Below are positions 50,775-60,502 of a stretch of DNA of 64,000 bases, piece by piece; position 1 is the stretch's first letter; each line of letters begins with the position of its first letter. The translations under genes and the position numbers were made by a program. Under the pieces are notes generated by a model. It saw nothing but the letters and a program-made list of their open reading frames with translations. It searched no databases and was not told the DNA's origin. Origin of the DNA: CAYTLW01 sp964438735 (lineage in GTDB: Bacteria; Myxococcota_A; UBA9042); the NCBI GenBank assembly GCA_964438735.1, contig CAYTLW010000027.1, positions 9,656-73,655 on the forward strand. Reading direction: 5' to 3'.

Positions 50775-52862
50775 TCAGATCTTCATGGTCTTCTTGAAGT
50801 CCATGCCGACCATGCCGCGCATGCACAGCTTCGACGCCAGGAAGTCGGCCGCCAGGTCCGCCTGCAGGTCCAGCGCCTGGGCAGACGAGACCGCGCAGCT
50901 TCGCTTGACCACGTCGGCGATGGCATCGCGGGTCGCCGCCGTCGCCGGGCTGCCGGCCGGGCCCAGTCCCGGCACGTCGGTCGGCACATCGGCCAGGGCC
51001 TCTGTGTCGAACGCACGCAGGGCCACGTTGTGGTCACCGCCGGAAGCGATGGCCCAGGCTGTGGACAGCGCGTCTTCCAGCCCACCGGCGTAATCGACCA
51101 GCCAGCCCACGGCGTCCTTGGCGCGCACCGGGCGGCCGCCCAGCAACATGCCCAGCAGCTTGCCGCGATCGGCCGCCGCCGCCTTGCGCAGGGGCCAGTG
51201 GCAGGCCTCCATGCCGGGTACGACGGGCAGGGTGACCTCGGGCCAGCCCAACTGCGAGTTGTCGACGCAGACCAGGTAGTGGCAGTGGGTCAGCAACTCG
51301 AGGGCGCCGCCCAGGCACCGCTTGCCGTGCACGAATCCGACCGAGACGCGGAACTCGTCGTGGAGCCGACGGGCCGTGCGCGACCAGCCGCGGGTGATGG
51401 CGCGGCCTTTTTGCACGTCCTCCAGCGCCGCGTAGAAGTCGCTGGTATCGGCGCCGACCATCTGGCCAGAGAGGTGGAAGTCGCCCGACAGGATGACCCG
51501 CTCAACGCCTTCGGTCTGCAGCCAATCGATGGCCCGGTTGAGCTCCTCGTCCACCTCCCAGCAGTAGGTCTCGCGGCTGAACGTGATGACGCCCACCTGG
51601 CCGTCGTGCTCGGCGTTGACGTACAGCTGCTGCCACTGTGGGCTGTCGATGGCGTCGAACGCCTCGGGATGCCAGCTGCCGACAGCCTCGGGATGCAGGT
51701 CGTGATACGCCGCTACCACGTCGCGCGCGCCGTCAGCGCCGATGTTGCGGATGGTCGCCAGGATGCCCTTGCGGAACTGGGCGCACAGCTCGCCGATGGC
51801 GTTGATGTGGCTCAGGTGGCCGCGCTCCTCGTGCAGCATCAGGGCGGTCATCTGGAAGAGCGGACCCAGGATCCAGGCGGCGAAGTTCTTGCTCTCCGCC
51901 TCGTCCATGGGCCAGTCGACCAGCGGCCGGAAGTGATTGGGCGGGTACCAGTTCTGGCCGCTGTCCTTATGCGCCACCAGCTCGTCGGTGGGCTCGAAGA
52001 GGCCGCCGTAGGTCTGGCTGAGGTCGTGCAGGCAGTTCCAGGTCAGGAAGGTCGCCCCGGCGGCGCCGATGGCGTCGTGGGCCCGCACCGGGTTGGGCCC
52101 GGCGAGCTTGCGCACGTATTTGTCGATCTTCCACACCGGCATGTTGGTCGCTTCGTGGTAGCGCAGGGCCGCCAGCGTCACGCCGCAGAAGAGCACATCG
52201 AGCACGAAGGACCAGTTGTCGCTCACCGGTGTCGGGATCATGCCCAACGACCAGAACAGGCGCGACACCGCGGACGGTTCTGGCTCCACCACCTCCCAGA
52301 TCTTGTTGATCTGGTGCGGGAAGGCCGGGTGCGCCACGCCTACGCCCAGCTCCTTGGCCGGGAAGCCGGAGGTCACCGAGCGGATCGCGATGTCGGGGTA
52401 TTGCTCCCGGAACATGGCGAAGTGGGCCCGCTTGAGATCGAGGATCTCGGGGATCGCCTCGAGCAGAAAGCGCGGCCGCAGGCTGGCCAGCTCCGCCGGC
52501 AGGGTCTTGCCGTCGTAGGTCAGGCGGATGATGTTGGCCATCACCGCGTTGGCCTGATCTCGGCCAAAGGACGCCACCAGGCCCTGGTACTGCTGGCCCA
52601 GGCCGTCGGGCGCACCGGGGAAGTCCAGGCCCACGATGCGTACGCCGTAGGGCAGCAGGCGCGAACCCAGCTGCACCGCCTTGCCGGCGCCGACGACGCC
52701 GCTGGCGCCTGAGATCACCAGCGAACCGCGGTTGTCGGCCGGTCCGAAGACCTCGTCGACCAGGTCATTGGTATTTACGGGCAGGCGGCCCGCGGTGAAG
52801 AAATCGTGCACCGAGCCCAGGCCCAGCGTTGCCACGGTCGGCTGTCGAAGGGTGGTCACCAT
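50775..52862 (-). CDS. Bifunctional 3-hydroxyacyl-CoA dehydrogenase/enoyl-CoA hydratase (FadN-like order)
   Basis: The ATG at 52860-52862 follows GGAGGTAAT. The 695 residues have the dehydrogenase first: an NAD-binding segment with ISGASGVVGAGKAVQLGSRLL, a helical domain with SVTSGFPAKELGVGVAHPAFPH, and HDAIGAAGATFLTWNCLHDL. A crotonase domain follows from about 455 (VILSGDFHLSGQMVGADTSDFY, RCLGGALELLTHCHYLV). This order is that of Bacillus FadN and the reverse of E. coli FadB. The GASGVVG dinucleotide loop departs from the usual GxGxxG. It performs two middle steps of beta-oxidation with the adjacent thiolase. Confidence 0.85.
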   Translation of the reverse strand: MVTTLRQPTVATLGLGSVHDFFTAGRLPVNTNDLVDEVFGPADNRGSLVISGASGVVGAGKAVQLGSRLLPYGVRIVGLDFPGAPDGLGQQYQGLVASFGRDQANAVMANIIRLTYDGKTLPAELASLRPRFLLEAIPEILDLKRAHFAMFREQYPDIAIRSVTSGFPAKELGVGVAHPAFPHQINKIWEVVEPEPSAVSRLFWSLGMIPTPVSDNWSFVLDVLFCGVTLAALRYHEATNMPVWKIDKYVRKLAGPNPVRAHDAIGAAGATFLTWNCLHDLSQTYGGLFEPTDELVAHKDSGQNWYPPNHFRPLVDWPMDEAESKNFAAWILGPLFQMTALMLHEERGHLSHINAIGELCAQFRKGILATIRNIGADGARDVVAAYHDLHPEAVGSWHPEAFDAIDSPQWQQLYVNAEHDGQVGVITFSRETYCWEVDEELNRAIDWLQTEGVERVILSGDFHLSGQMVGADTSDFYAALEDVQKGRAITRGWSRTARRLHDEFRVSVGFVHGKRCLGGALELLTHCHYLVCVDNSQLGWPEVTLPVVPGMEACHWPLRKAAAADRGKLLGMLLGGRPVRAKDAVGWLVDYAGGLEDALSTAWAIASGGDHNVALRAFDTEALADVPTDVPGLGPAGSPATAATRDAIADVVKRSCAVSSAQALDLQADLAADFLASKLCMRGMVGMDFKKTMKI

Positions 52863-52863
52863 G

Positions 52864-54072
52864 TCAATTACCTCCCGCGTCCACGTGGAAGAGTGCGGCG
52901 ATGCCCACATCGCCTGCGGCACAGCCAAAGAGCAGCACGTAGCCGCCACCCAGGTCGACCGCCTCTTCGAGGCCCTCGATGAGCAGGCGTGTCAGGGTCG
53001 GCCCTTGCGGGTGGCCCCAGACCAGGGAGCTGCCGTTGTTGTTCATCTTGCGCCAGTCGTAGTCGTGGATCTGGGCGAAGATGGCGTCGTTGACGGCGAA
53101 GGGATTGTGGTCCTTGACCACCGCCATGTCGTTGACGCTCAGGCCCACGCGATCCAACAACTTCCCGACGGCGAACGCCGGCGCCTCGGGCATCAGGCCC
53201 GGCTGGGTGCGCATCTCGGCTTTGCCGATGAAGCGGATGTCGATCTCCGGCCGCGGGCTCAGCTCGCGGGCCTTGTCGGCGGTGGTCACCAGCAGGCAGG
53301 CCATGCCATCTGAGGCGTGGGTCTGGCCGCCGCCGGTCACGCAGGTGTCCAGTTCGCGCATGGCCCGCAGGCTGTCGATGGACAGCTTGCGAACGCCCAC
53401 GTCGGCGTCGACGCGACCCAGGGGCTTGCCGGCCACATTGAGCAGCTCCAGCGGCACGCAGACGCGGTCCAGGAAGCCCGACTCCAGCCCGGCGAAGTAC
53501 TGCTCGTAGCGACACAGGGTCAGCTCGTCGACCATCTTGCGATCGAGCTTGTATTTGCGCGCGGCGAGGCCGGCGCAGTTGATCATCGCGCCGCCGGTGG
53601 CCGGGTCGAAGCCGAAGTTATCCCAGACGTCGGCGATGGCGTGGGTTCGCTCGTATGCGCGGCGCTCGGGGAAGACGCCCACGGGCGAGTCGCTGGTGCG
53701 GTCGAAGGTGAGCACACCCACCACGTCGGAGTCGCCGGTCTGCACCTGGGCGCCGCCAAGGACAACCGCCTGCAGCCCCGTCGCGCAGGCTTGCTCGGTG
53801 TGGTAGCCGGGGATGCGATGGCCCATGCAGCTGGCCACCACCGGGGCGGTCCAGAACTTCCAGTGCCACGGGATCGTCGAGCCGATCACCAGGTAGTCCA
53901 AGGCGTCCTTGCGGACATTCCGCAGTCCGAGGATGCGGTTCATGCTCTCGCCGGCGAACTGGCCGATGTTCACCTCGGCCAGGGCTGACGTCTGCCAGGC
54001 TGGGAAATAGCTGCTGCCCCAGGTGCCGTATGGAATTCGGGCATCGGGGAACATGGCGGCTTTTGCGGTCAT
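52864..54072 (-). CDS. Thiolase (acetyl-CoA acyltransferase-like)
   Basis: The ATG at 54070-54072 follows GGAGG. The 402 residues carry the nucleophile Cys in EQACATGLQAVVLG, HNPFAVNDAIFA (family NEAFA region) and NNNGSSLVWGHPQGPT (family NGGAxAxGHPxGA). At the C terminus, where CxGxG is usual, it has FGCAAGDVGIAALF. These differences suggest a divergent thiolase, but the catalytic Cys and His remain. It is 1 bp upstream of the dehydrogenase/hydratase gene, forming a beta-oxidation pair. Confidence 0.87.
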   Translation of the reverse strand: MTAKAAMFPDARIPYGTWGSSYFPAWQTSALAEVNIGQFAGESMNRILGLRNVRKDALDYLVIGSTIPWHWKFWTAPVVASCMGHRIPGYHTEQACATGLQAVVLGGAQVQTGDSDVVGVLTFDRTSDSPVGVFPERRAYERTHAIADVWDNFGFDPATGGAMINCAGLAARKYKLDRKMVDELTLCRYEQYFAGLESGFLDRVCVPLELLNVAGKPLGRVDADVGVRKLSIDSLRAMRELDTCVTGGGQTHASDGMACLLVTTADKARELSPRPEIDIRFIGKAEMRTQPGLMPEAPAFAVGKLLDRVGLSVNDMAVVKDHNPFAVNDAIFAQIHDYDWRKMNNNGSSLVWGHPQGPTLTRLLIEGLEEAVDLGGGYVLLFGCAAGDVGIAALFHVDAGGN

Positions 54073-54187
54073 GCGGGCCTCCGTGGGTTCGTGCGCACGT
54101 AATACAAGGCGTGGAGGGGGTCCGCATCAAGGCATGGATCGGCCAGATGGCGGATTGCGGATGACCTCTGCTAGGGTGCGATGCTTC

Positions 54188-55555
54188 ATGCGCCGTATTT
54201 CCCTGCTTTTGATCATGCCGGCTGTCTGCGTAGCCGCGATCGCCATGGCCGCCCCGCCGAAGGCACCGACTACCCAGGCCGGCCAGAAGACGGCTTCGAC
54301 TTCAGATCGCCCTCAGGCGCCGCCGAACGTGGCCCTGCGACCCTGTTGCAAGCGCGCGGAGTGGACCCGGCCGTTGAAGCCGGCCGCGGCCGATGGCAAG
54401 ACGACCCCCCTGGCCGCGCAGGCCTCGGGCGCGGCGTTGCCTATCGGTCACCCGGACGATGTCTACTACGCTGGCTCCAAGGCTCGGTTGATCGGCACGA
54501 AGATCCCGGCGGGCTATCGTTTCGGCGCCCCGTCAAAGACCCCATCCGCGACGGCCTGGTCGCCATCGGTCGACCTCGCCAGGCGCTATCCGAAGCTGAA
54601 GAAGGTGGCATTCGCGGCCTTCCACAGCGGCGCCGACGGCAGGCGGCTGACCGATGCCGGGCACGCGGGCATGGAGGCGCTATTACACGCCCGGTTCGGT
54701 GCCACAGCGACACTGCACCTGCTCGGCCAGGGCGGGCACCAGGTGGCCTGGCGGGTCTGTCGGTCCAAGAAGGCCTGCATCGTAGTCAAGATTCGCAAGG
54801 TGCCGGTGGCCGGCACCGCGGCCGGCCGTCTGAAGGCAGCCCGCGACGCCGCCGACAAGCTGCGACGGGACCTGGCCGTGGCCGCAGTAGCCGAGCAGGT
54901 CACCAGCCGGGCCCGCTGGCTGGATGCCGCCGGTGGTCCGGCCGAGCTTCGTGTCGCCGGCTCGGTGGTCAAGCCCCCCCAAGCGCCCGCCGGGCCGCCC
55001 GGCCGCCTGGCGCGCGTGGCTCGCATCCTCGAACCCGACGCGCTGGCCGGCGGCATCTTGGAAGAAGAGTTGATCTCCTTTTCGCCCTCCAACCAGCTGA
55101 AAGCCATGTTCGAAGGCATGACCGGCCCCGACGGCCCGCTGCGCGACAAGGCCTGGCAAGAAGCGCCCAGGGCGGGCATCAACCGCGTGCTGGTCCTGGG
55201 CTTCCTCGATCGCTACGACAGCGTCGCCCACATCGGCCCGGAGGTCCGCCACCTGGTCGGCTTCGTGCGCGGCTGTCGCGAGCTGGCCAAGGTGCCCACC
55301 ATCGCCGCCTTCTGCGGCCGGGTCCGGCAGGAGTTCCGCATCCCCGACGACTTCGAACAACGCCTGGTCGCCCTGGAGCAGATGTACCGCGACAGCGCGG
55401 GCGCCGTGATCCGCTTCTGCCGGGCCAACTTCGCCGGGCAGATCGGCAACCCCGGCGCGGACGGCCAGGTGCGGGAAATCGGGTTGGACTACAACCACGG
55501 CCGCAACGTAGGCTGGGATCCGCAAACGGGACAATTCGTGCTTTTCGATTGGTAG
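54188..55555 (+). CDS. Secreted protein with possible kinase-like fold
   Basis: ATG 54188 gives a signal peptide (ISLLLIMPAVCVAAIAMAA); an in-frame ATG at 54161 is also possible. The 455-residue product has a Gly-rich turn and lysine strand (LLGQGGHQVAWRVC...CIVVKIRKV) and, at the end, LDYNHGRNVGWDPQTGQFVLFDW. Together these recall the nucleotide loop, catalytic loop and metal Asp of aminoglycoside phosphotransferase or protein-kinase-like folds. The spacing is atypical, so this is a weak structural guess. It lies 15 bp before the giant Cys-rich lipoprotein gene and may be its operon partner. Confidence 0.65.
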   Translation: MRRISLLLIMPAVCVAAIAMAAPPKAPTTQAGQKTASTSDRPQAPPNVALRPCCKRAEWTRPLKPAAADGKTTPLAAQASGAALPIGHPDDVYYAGSKARLIGTKIPAGYRFGAPSKTPSATAWSPSVDLARRYPKLKKVAFAAFHSGADGRRLTDAGHAGMEALLHARFGATATLHLLGQGGHQVAWRVCRSKKACIVVKIRKVPVAGTAAGRLKAARDAADKLRRDLAVAAVAEQVTSRARWLDAAGGPAELRVAGSVVKPPQAPAGPPGRLARVARILEPDALAGGILEEELISFSPSNQLKAMFEGMTGPDGPLRDKAWQEAPRAGINRVLVLGFLDRYDSVAHIGPEVRHLVGFVRGCRELAKVPTIAAFCGRVRQEFRIPDDFEQRLVALEQMYRDSAGAVIRFCRANFAGQIGNPGADGQVREIGLDYNHGRNVGWDPQTGQFVLFDW

Positions 55556-55570
55556 GGACAGGGGAACTGG

Positions 55571-58500
55571 ATGTCGACGTGGAGTTGGGAGCGGCGCGGT
55601 CGCGACGGTTTTGTTGTGCCGATTGGGGTGCGCTGGGGCGTGGCTGTGGTCGTGTTCTGCCTCGTTGGCTGCACGCCAGATACCCTTGACCCCGACCTCT
55701 CCGCCGGCGTGGACGCGGTCGACGGGGCCGTTGAGGATGTGGCCGCGACGGACGCCGGAGACAGTGCCGCAGACCACGCCGGCGCGGCTTGCGACGACGC
55801 CTCGCAATGCCCCGACCCCGGCCAGCCCTGCAAGGTGGCCAAGTGCGATCCCAGCGCCGGTTGCCTGGTGGCGAACCTGGTCGATGACGCCGTCTGCGAC
55901 GACGGCGATCCCTGCACATTTGGCGAGGACTGCCAGGCCGGAGCGTGCGGCGGCGGCAAGCAGAAGAACTGCGATGACAGCAACGCCTGCACCACCGACG
56001 ACTGCAATACAGGCAATGGCGCCTGCGACAACAAGGCGCTGAACAACAAGGCATGTGACGACGGCGACCCATGCACTGACGATGACGTGTGCAAGGCGGG
56101 CACCTGCCAGCCCGGCGCCTCGATCTGCGCCTGCAAGACCGACAAGGACTGCGCCACCCAAAGCGACCCCTGCTTCGGCGCCTGGTATTGCGACCAGAAG
56201 GCCACGGGCGGCCCTGCGTGCGCGCTCAACCCGGCTACCGTCATCGACTGCAACGCCAAGTCCGACACCGATTGCCTCAAGAATGTCTGCATCCCGGCGA
56301 CCCAGAAATGCGAGCTCACGCCGGTAGCCAAGGTGTCCAAGGACAAGGGCTGCAAGGCAGACGACAACTCCGCCGCCTGCAAATGGAAGCTGCGCGGCCC
56401 CGGAATGCCGGCCGCCGCCACGGCTTGTAATGACGGCGATGCCTGCACAGACGGCGACACCTGCAAGGATGGCAAGTGCTCGGCCGGCGCCTGGGTCTGC
56501 AGCTGCAAGAGCGATCTCGATTGCAACAAGGAAGAGGACGGCAACTTCTGCAACGGCACTCTGTTCTGTCAGCAGTCGACCGGCAAATGCAAGCTCAACC
56601 CGGCCAGCATCATCACCTGTCCCACAGCCGCCGACACGACCTGTGCCAAGACCCTCTGCCAACCCGCCAGCGGGCTCTGTCTGCTCACCCCGGTGTCGGG
56701 CGTGGTCGCCTGCGATGACGACGACAACTGCACCGTCGGCGAGGTCTGCGTGGTCGGCGGCTGCAAGGCCACCAAGGCCGCCAACGGCTGCGAGTGCAAG
56801 GTCGACGCCGATTGCGCCGCCAAAGAGGCAGAAGATGGCAGCCTCTGCAACGGCACCCTGTTCTGCGACAAGTCGACCGCCACCTGCCGCGTCAATCCGG
56901 CCACCGTGGTGCACTGCCCCGGTGGCAGCAATACCGTCTGCGCCAAGAATACCTGCCAGGCAAAGACCGGCCTGTGTGCCATGACGGCGGCCCCCGAACT
57001 CACCCCATGTGACGCCGACAACACCCTCTGCACACCCCTGGACGTCTGCCTGAAGGGCACCTGCACCCCGGACGCCAACGTCTGCGAGTGCACCACCAGC
57101 GCCGACTGCAAGGCCAAGGAAGACGGCGACCCCTGCAATGGCACGCTCTTCTGCGACAAGTCCGGAAAGAAGAAGGTCTGCACCGTCAATCCAGCGACCA
57201 TCCCCACCTGCCCGACCGTCGACGACGGCCCCTGCATTCGCAGTCGCTGCGTACCCAAGACCGGCAAGTGCACACTCATCAAGGAGAGTGACGGTCTGCC
57301 CTGCGTCGACGGCGACTTCTGCAGCGTCGGCGCGAGCTGCAACAATGGCGTCTGCGTCGCCGGCAAGAATACGTGTACCTGCAAGTCGGACGCAGACTGC
57401 GCTGCCTTCGGTGACGGTGACCTGTGCAACGGCGTGTTGGCCTGCACGGTCAAACCCGGCCCCGATGGCAAGACCGTCTGCAAACCCAAGGTGGGCTCCG
57501 AGGTCAAGTGCTCGCAGGCCGGCCTCGCACCCTGCCAGACGCGTGCGTGCGCCCCCAAGACCGGCAAGTGCCTCGACAACGCCAAGGCCGATGGCACCCC
57601 GTGCGATGACGGCAGCGTCTGCAGCGCCATCGACACCTGCCAGTCGGGCGCATGCTCGGGCGGCGATCCAAAGAAGTGCGACGACGGCAACGCCTGCACG
57701 ACGGACAGTTGTGATGCCAAGACCGGTTGCCTGAACAAGCCCGTGGCCTCCGCGCCGTGCAGCGATGGCGACGTGTGCACCGAGTCCGATGCCTGCACTG
57801 CCGGCAAGTGCGTGCCCGGCAAGGCCCTGCAGTGCGACGATGCCAATCCCTGCACCAAAGACGTCTGTGACAGCAAGGGGGGCTGCACCACGACGCCCAT
57901 GCAGTCGGGTGCCTGCGGCGGCACCGGTACGTGCAAGGCCGGAGCCTGCCAGTGCCCGCTCGGCTCGTCGCTGGACGGCAAGCTGTGCGCACCCTGCGCC
58001 TGCTCGGAGGTGGGCAGCGCCGGCGTCTGGAACAAGGGCGTGAAGCAGACCAAGATCGCCGCCAAGAAGCCCTACTCATGGGGCTACCTGGGCACATCCA
58101 TGAGCCTGGACGGTGGCCGACTGCTGGTCGGTTCCTCGCTGGACAAGGAGCAGGGCCTGGACGGCGGCGCGGCGCTCATCTTCGACCTGCAGCCCGACGG
58201 CAAGTGGTTGCAGGTGGCCAAGCTGATGCCGACCGGCGGCAAGGGCAACGATCACTTCGGCACCTCGGTGGCGCTGGACGGGGAGCGGGCGCTCGTCGGC
58301 GCGCCCAACCACGGCAGCAACGTTGGCAAGGCCTGCATCTTCGAGCGCCAGGGCGATACCTCTTGGAAGCAGGTCGCCGAGTTGAAAGCCGTCGATGGCG
58401 GCAACAATCACTACTACGGCATCGGCGTCGGGCTCAGCGGCGATCAGCTCATGGTTGGCGCACGTCCGATCACCGCCCAGGGCCGCGTCTATGTGCGCGA

Positions 58501-59257
58501 CCGTCAACCGGCGGGCACGTGGAAGGCAGCCGGCTGGTTCGCGGCCAAGGACCCGCTCAAGGGCGACTGGTTCGGCCACGCCATCGCCATGGCGGGCAAT
58601 CGCGCCGTCATCGGTGCGCCAAGCCAGTCTGACGGCTCGAAGTTCACGGGCGCCATCTACGTCTTCGAACGTGACAAGAACGGCGCCTGGTCGGAGATCG
58701 TCCGCCTCATCCCCAAGACCATTCCCCACTATGGCAAATTCGGCATCTCGGTCGCGCTCGATGGAGATCGCCTGATCGCCGGCGCCAGGCAGTCCAAAGG
58801 CAGCAAGTCCAACTCCGGCGAGGCCTACGTCTACGAGCGCCAGGCCAACGGCAGCTGGTTGCAAGCCGCCACGCTCTTCCAAGTCGACGCCACCCCCTCA
58901 TCCAACTTCGGCTCCAGCGTCGCCATCGATGGCGACCTGGCAGTGGTTGGCGCGCCCAACCAGAAGGTCACCTTCGCCGCGGACGGCGCCGCCTACCTCT
59001 TCCAGCGGGACGCCAAAGGCAAGTGGAGCCAACTGACGCCCCTGACCGCCGACGGCGGCGCCAAGGACGACAACATGGGCACCTCGGTGGCCATCGGCGG
59101 CAACCATCTCTTCGTCGGCGTCGAGCACGACAATTTCATCGAGGTCGATGCCGGCACCATCGTGTCCTTCAAGCCAGGCAAAGCCACCTGCGACGCCACC
59201 GGCCAGTGCCCCTGCCTGCCCGGCTGGCAAGGCGTCAACTGCGACAAGCCGCTATAA
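55571..59257 (+). CDS. Giant Cys-rich and FG-GAP-repeat surface lipoprotein
   Basis: A GGGGAA box precedes the ATG. The 1228-residue product has a lipobox (CLVGC, Cys34) after an unusually long basic N region. Residues ~70-815 are a tandem array of Cys modules such as CDDGDPCTFGEDCQAG and CNGTLFCDKST, recurring about every 20-45 residues. Residues ~830-1200 are FG-GAP-like beta-propeller blades (GTSVALDGERALVGAPN, GSSVAIDGDLAVVGAPN). It ends with an EGF-like CPCLPGWQGVNCDKPL. It should be a long disulfide-rich stalk carrying a propeller head, probably exposed for adhesion. Confidence 0.9.
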   Translation: MSTWSWERRGRDGFVVPIGVRWGVAVVVFCLVGCTPDTLDPDLSAGVDAVDGAVEDVAATDAGDSAADHAGAACDDASQCPDPGQPCKVAKCDPSAGCLVANLVDDAVCDDGDPCTFGEDCQAGACGGGKQKNCDDSNACTTDDCNTGNGACDNKALNNKACDDGDPCTDDDVCKAGTCQPGASICACKTDKDCATQSDPCFGAWYCDQKATGGPACALNPATVIDCNAKSDTDCLKNVCIPATQKCELTPVAKVSKDKGCKADDNSAACKWKLRGPGMPAAATACNDGDACTDGDTCKDGKCSAGAWVCSCKSDLDCNKEEDGNFCNGTLFCQQSTGKCKLNPASIITCPTAADTTCAKTLCQPASGLCLLTPVSGVVACDDDDNCTVGEVCVVGGCKATKAANGCECKVDADCAAKEAEDGSLCNGTLFCDKSTATCRVNPATVVHCPGGSNTVCAKNTCQAKTGLCAMTAAPELTPCDADNTLCTPLDVCLKGTCTPDANVCECTTSADCKAKEDGDPCNGTLFCDKSGKKKVCTVNPATIPTCPTVDDGPCIRSRCVPKTGKCTLIKESDGLPCVDGDFCSVGASCNNGVCVAGKNTCTCKSDADCAAFGDGDLCNGVLACTVKPGPDGKTVCKPKVGSEVKCSQAGLAPCQTRACAPKTGKCLDNAKADGTPCDDGSVCSAIDTCQSGACSGGDPKKCDDGNACTTDSCDAKTGCLNKPVASAPCSDGDVCTESDACTAGKCVPGKALQCDDANPCTKDVCDSKGGCTTTPMQSGACGGTGTCKAGACQCPLGSSLDGKLCAPCACSEVGSAGVWNKGVKQTKIAAKKPYSWGYLGTSMSLDGGRLLVGSSLDKEQGLDGGAALIFDLQPDGKWLQVAKLMPTGGKGNDHFGTSVALDGERALVGAPNHGSNVGKACIFERQGDTSWKQVAELKAVDGGNNHYYGIGVGLSGDQLMVGARPITAQGRVYVRDRQPAGTWKAAGWFAAKDPLKGDWFGHAIAMAGNRAVIGAPSQSDGSKFTGAIYVFERDKNGAWSEIVRLIPKTIPHYGKFGISVALDGDRLIAGARQSKGSKSNSGEAYVYERQANGSWLQAATLFQVDATPSSNFGSSVAIDGDLAVVGAPNQKVTFAADGAAYLFQRDAKGKWSQLTPLTADGGAKDDNMGTSVAIGGNHLFVGVEHDNFIEVDAGTIVSFKPGKATCDATGQCPCLPGWQGVNCDKPL

Positions 59258-59321
59258 CGAGGGTCACGTGCCATAACTTGACACCTTTGCGCCCATTCGT
59301 GGCACTGCAAACCCGCCGAGA

Positions 59322-59358
59322 AGAGGGTCAGGTATTGACACTTGACATCTTTTGCCGC
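59322..59358. repeat. Dispersed 37-nt repeat, copy 1
   Basis: The segment starting AGAGGGTCAGGTATTGACAC and ending CTTTTGCCGC matches 62633-62669 at 36 of 37 positions. It lies between two convergent genes. A more divergent relative (GAGGGTCACGTGCC...CTTGACACCTTTGCGCC) sits at 59259-59293, beginning at the stop codon of the giant lipoprotein gene. The form recalls REP-like sequences near RAYT transposases (from memory), but no transposase is in the window. Confidence 0.8.
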
Positions 59359-59380
59359 TCCGAGCCGCTGAACCGCGTGC

Positions 59381-60421
59381 TCAGAATCGCTCCAGCGCCT
59401 GGTCCGTGCACTCGCCAGGCGCGGTCAGCGGGTTGCAGCGAGCAGGCCCGCCGCCGGGCAACTGGACGAAGTAGCCGGTCCCGGCCACCGGCGCTGGATA
59501 GTCCGTACTGACGATCTGCGCGCCGCTGGCAAAGGCTGCTTTGCGCCGCGGCGGATCGTCCCCTTCGATGTCATGCTTGCCGGCATCGGCGCGTGTGCGG
59601 ATGAGTCTGCCCGCCTTGACCGCCTGGCCGATGGCGTCCTTGCTGGATACAGGGCCGTCGATCTTGGCCACCACGCCCCACGGGGTGTCCGGCCCGCCCT
59701 CGGCGAAGAGCAGGCGACCAGTCAACGCCGGGTTGCCCTTGACGTACTCGTCGCGATCGACCCCGGAGTCCAGCAGCACCAGCATCAGCTTGCCGCGCGA
59801 TGCGGCCAGCGTCGGCCAGCCATCGGCCTTGATGGCCGCGGTCAGGTCGGCGTGCTCACCGCGCACATCATCCGGCGTGACCAGGCGACTTCGATCGACA
59901 GCCCCAAGGATGGCGGCCTGCAGCTTGTCGAAAGGCGCCTCCACGCCGCTGTAGGCGAAGCCGTTCTTGGGTTCGAGCCAGATGATGATGGGCACGTGGT
60001 CCGCGTTGGCGAGGGACCACTTGTCGATCACACCCAGGCAGTCGCGCAGCTTGTCGCAGGTGGTCACGTCGTCCAGGAGAGGCACGTGCATGACGTCGTA
60101 GTCCTGGTCTTCTTTGTCCCAGTACAGGTCGAGTTCGAACTGGCGCACATTCTGCGCGCCGAGCTGCGCATCCAGCGGCTGGTGGGTGTAGTCCCAGGCG
60201 GGCACCACCGGATCCCAATCGGGCGCGATGTGGTAGCTGTTGTGGGTGCCCTTCACCTGCAGGTGATTCAGCCGCAGCACGTCATCCAGTGGGTAGGGCG
60301 GCGGGCCATCGTCGGCGTCCGATTCGGCCGCGCAGGCGCCCAGGACAACAACCAGGCCAAGGGTGATGGCGGCGGCCAGGGCGCGCGGCCAACAGGTGGA
60401 CAGGGCGAACGGGTGGGACAT
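59381..60421 (-). CDS. Phosphoinositide-specific phospholipase C-like lipoprotein
   Basis: The ATG at 60419-60421 follows GGAGGCGCC. The 346-residue product has a lipobox (VVLGAC, Cys30), then LNHLQVKGTHNSYHIAPDW with the first catalytic His, FELDLYWDKEDQDYDVMHVPLLDD with the second His, and IIIWLEPKNGF. These match the Ca2+-dependent PI-PLC-C1 family (TIM-barrel phosphodiesterases). It may cleave phosphoinositides or related glycerophosphodiesters outside the cell. A C-terminal Cys pair (ARCNPLTAPGECTDQ) may form a disulfide. Confidence 0.87.
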   Translation of the reverse strand: MSHPFALSTCWPRALAAAITLGLVVVLGACAAESDADDGPPPYPLDDVLRLNHLQVKGTHNSYHIAPDWDPVVPAWDYTHQPLDAQLGAQNVRQFELDLYWDKEDQDYDVMHVPLLDDVTTCDKLRDCLGVIDKWSLANADHVPIIIWLEPKNGFAYSGVEAPFDKLQAAILGAVDRSRLVTPDDVRGEHADLTAAIKADGWPTLAASRGKLMLVLLDSGVDRDEYVKGNPALTGRLLFAEGGPDTPWGVVAKIDGPVSSKDAIGQAVKAGRLIRTRADAGKHDIEGDDPPRRKAAFASGAQIVSTDYPAPVAGTGYFVQLPGGGPARCNPLTAPGECTDQALERF

Positions 60422-60502
60422 GGCGCCTCCAGGACGGCAGGCTAGCACCGGCCGCTTTTCAACCCAAACGCCGCGGTGATACGTTCCAGGCCCGGAGAAC
60501 CA

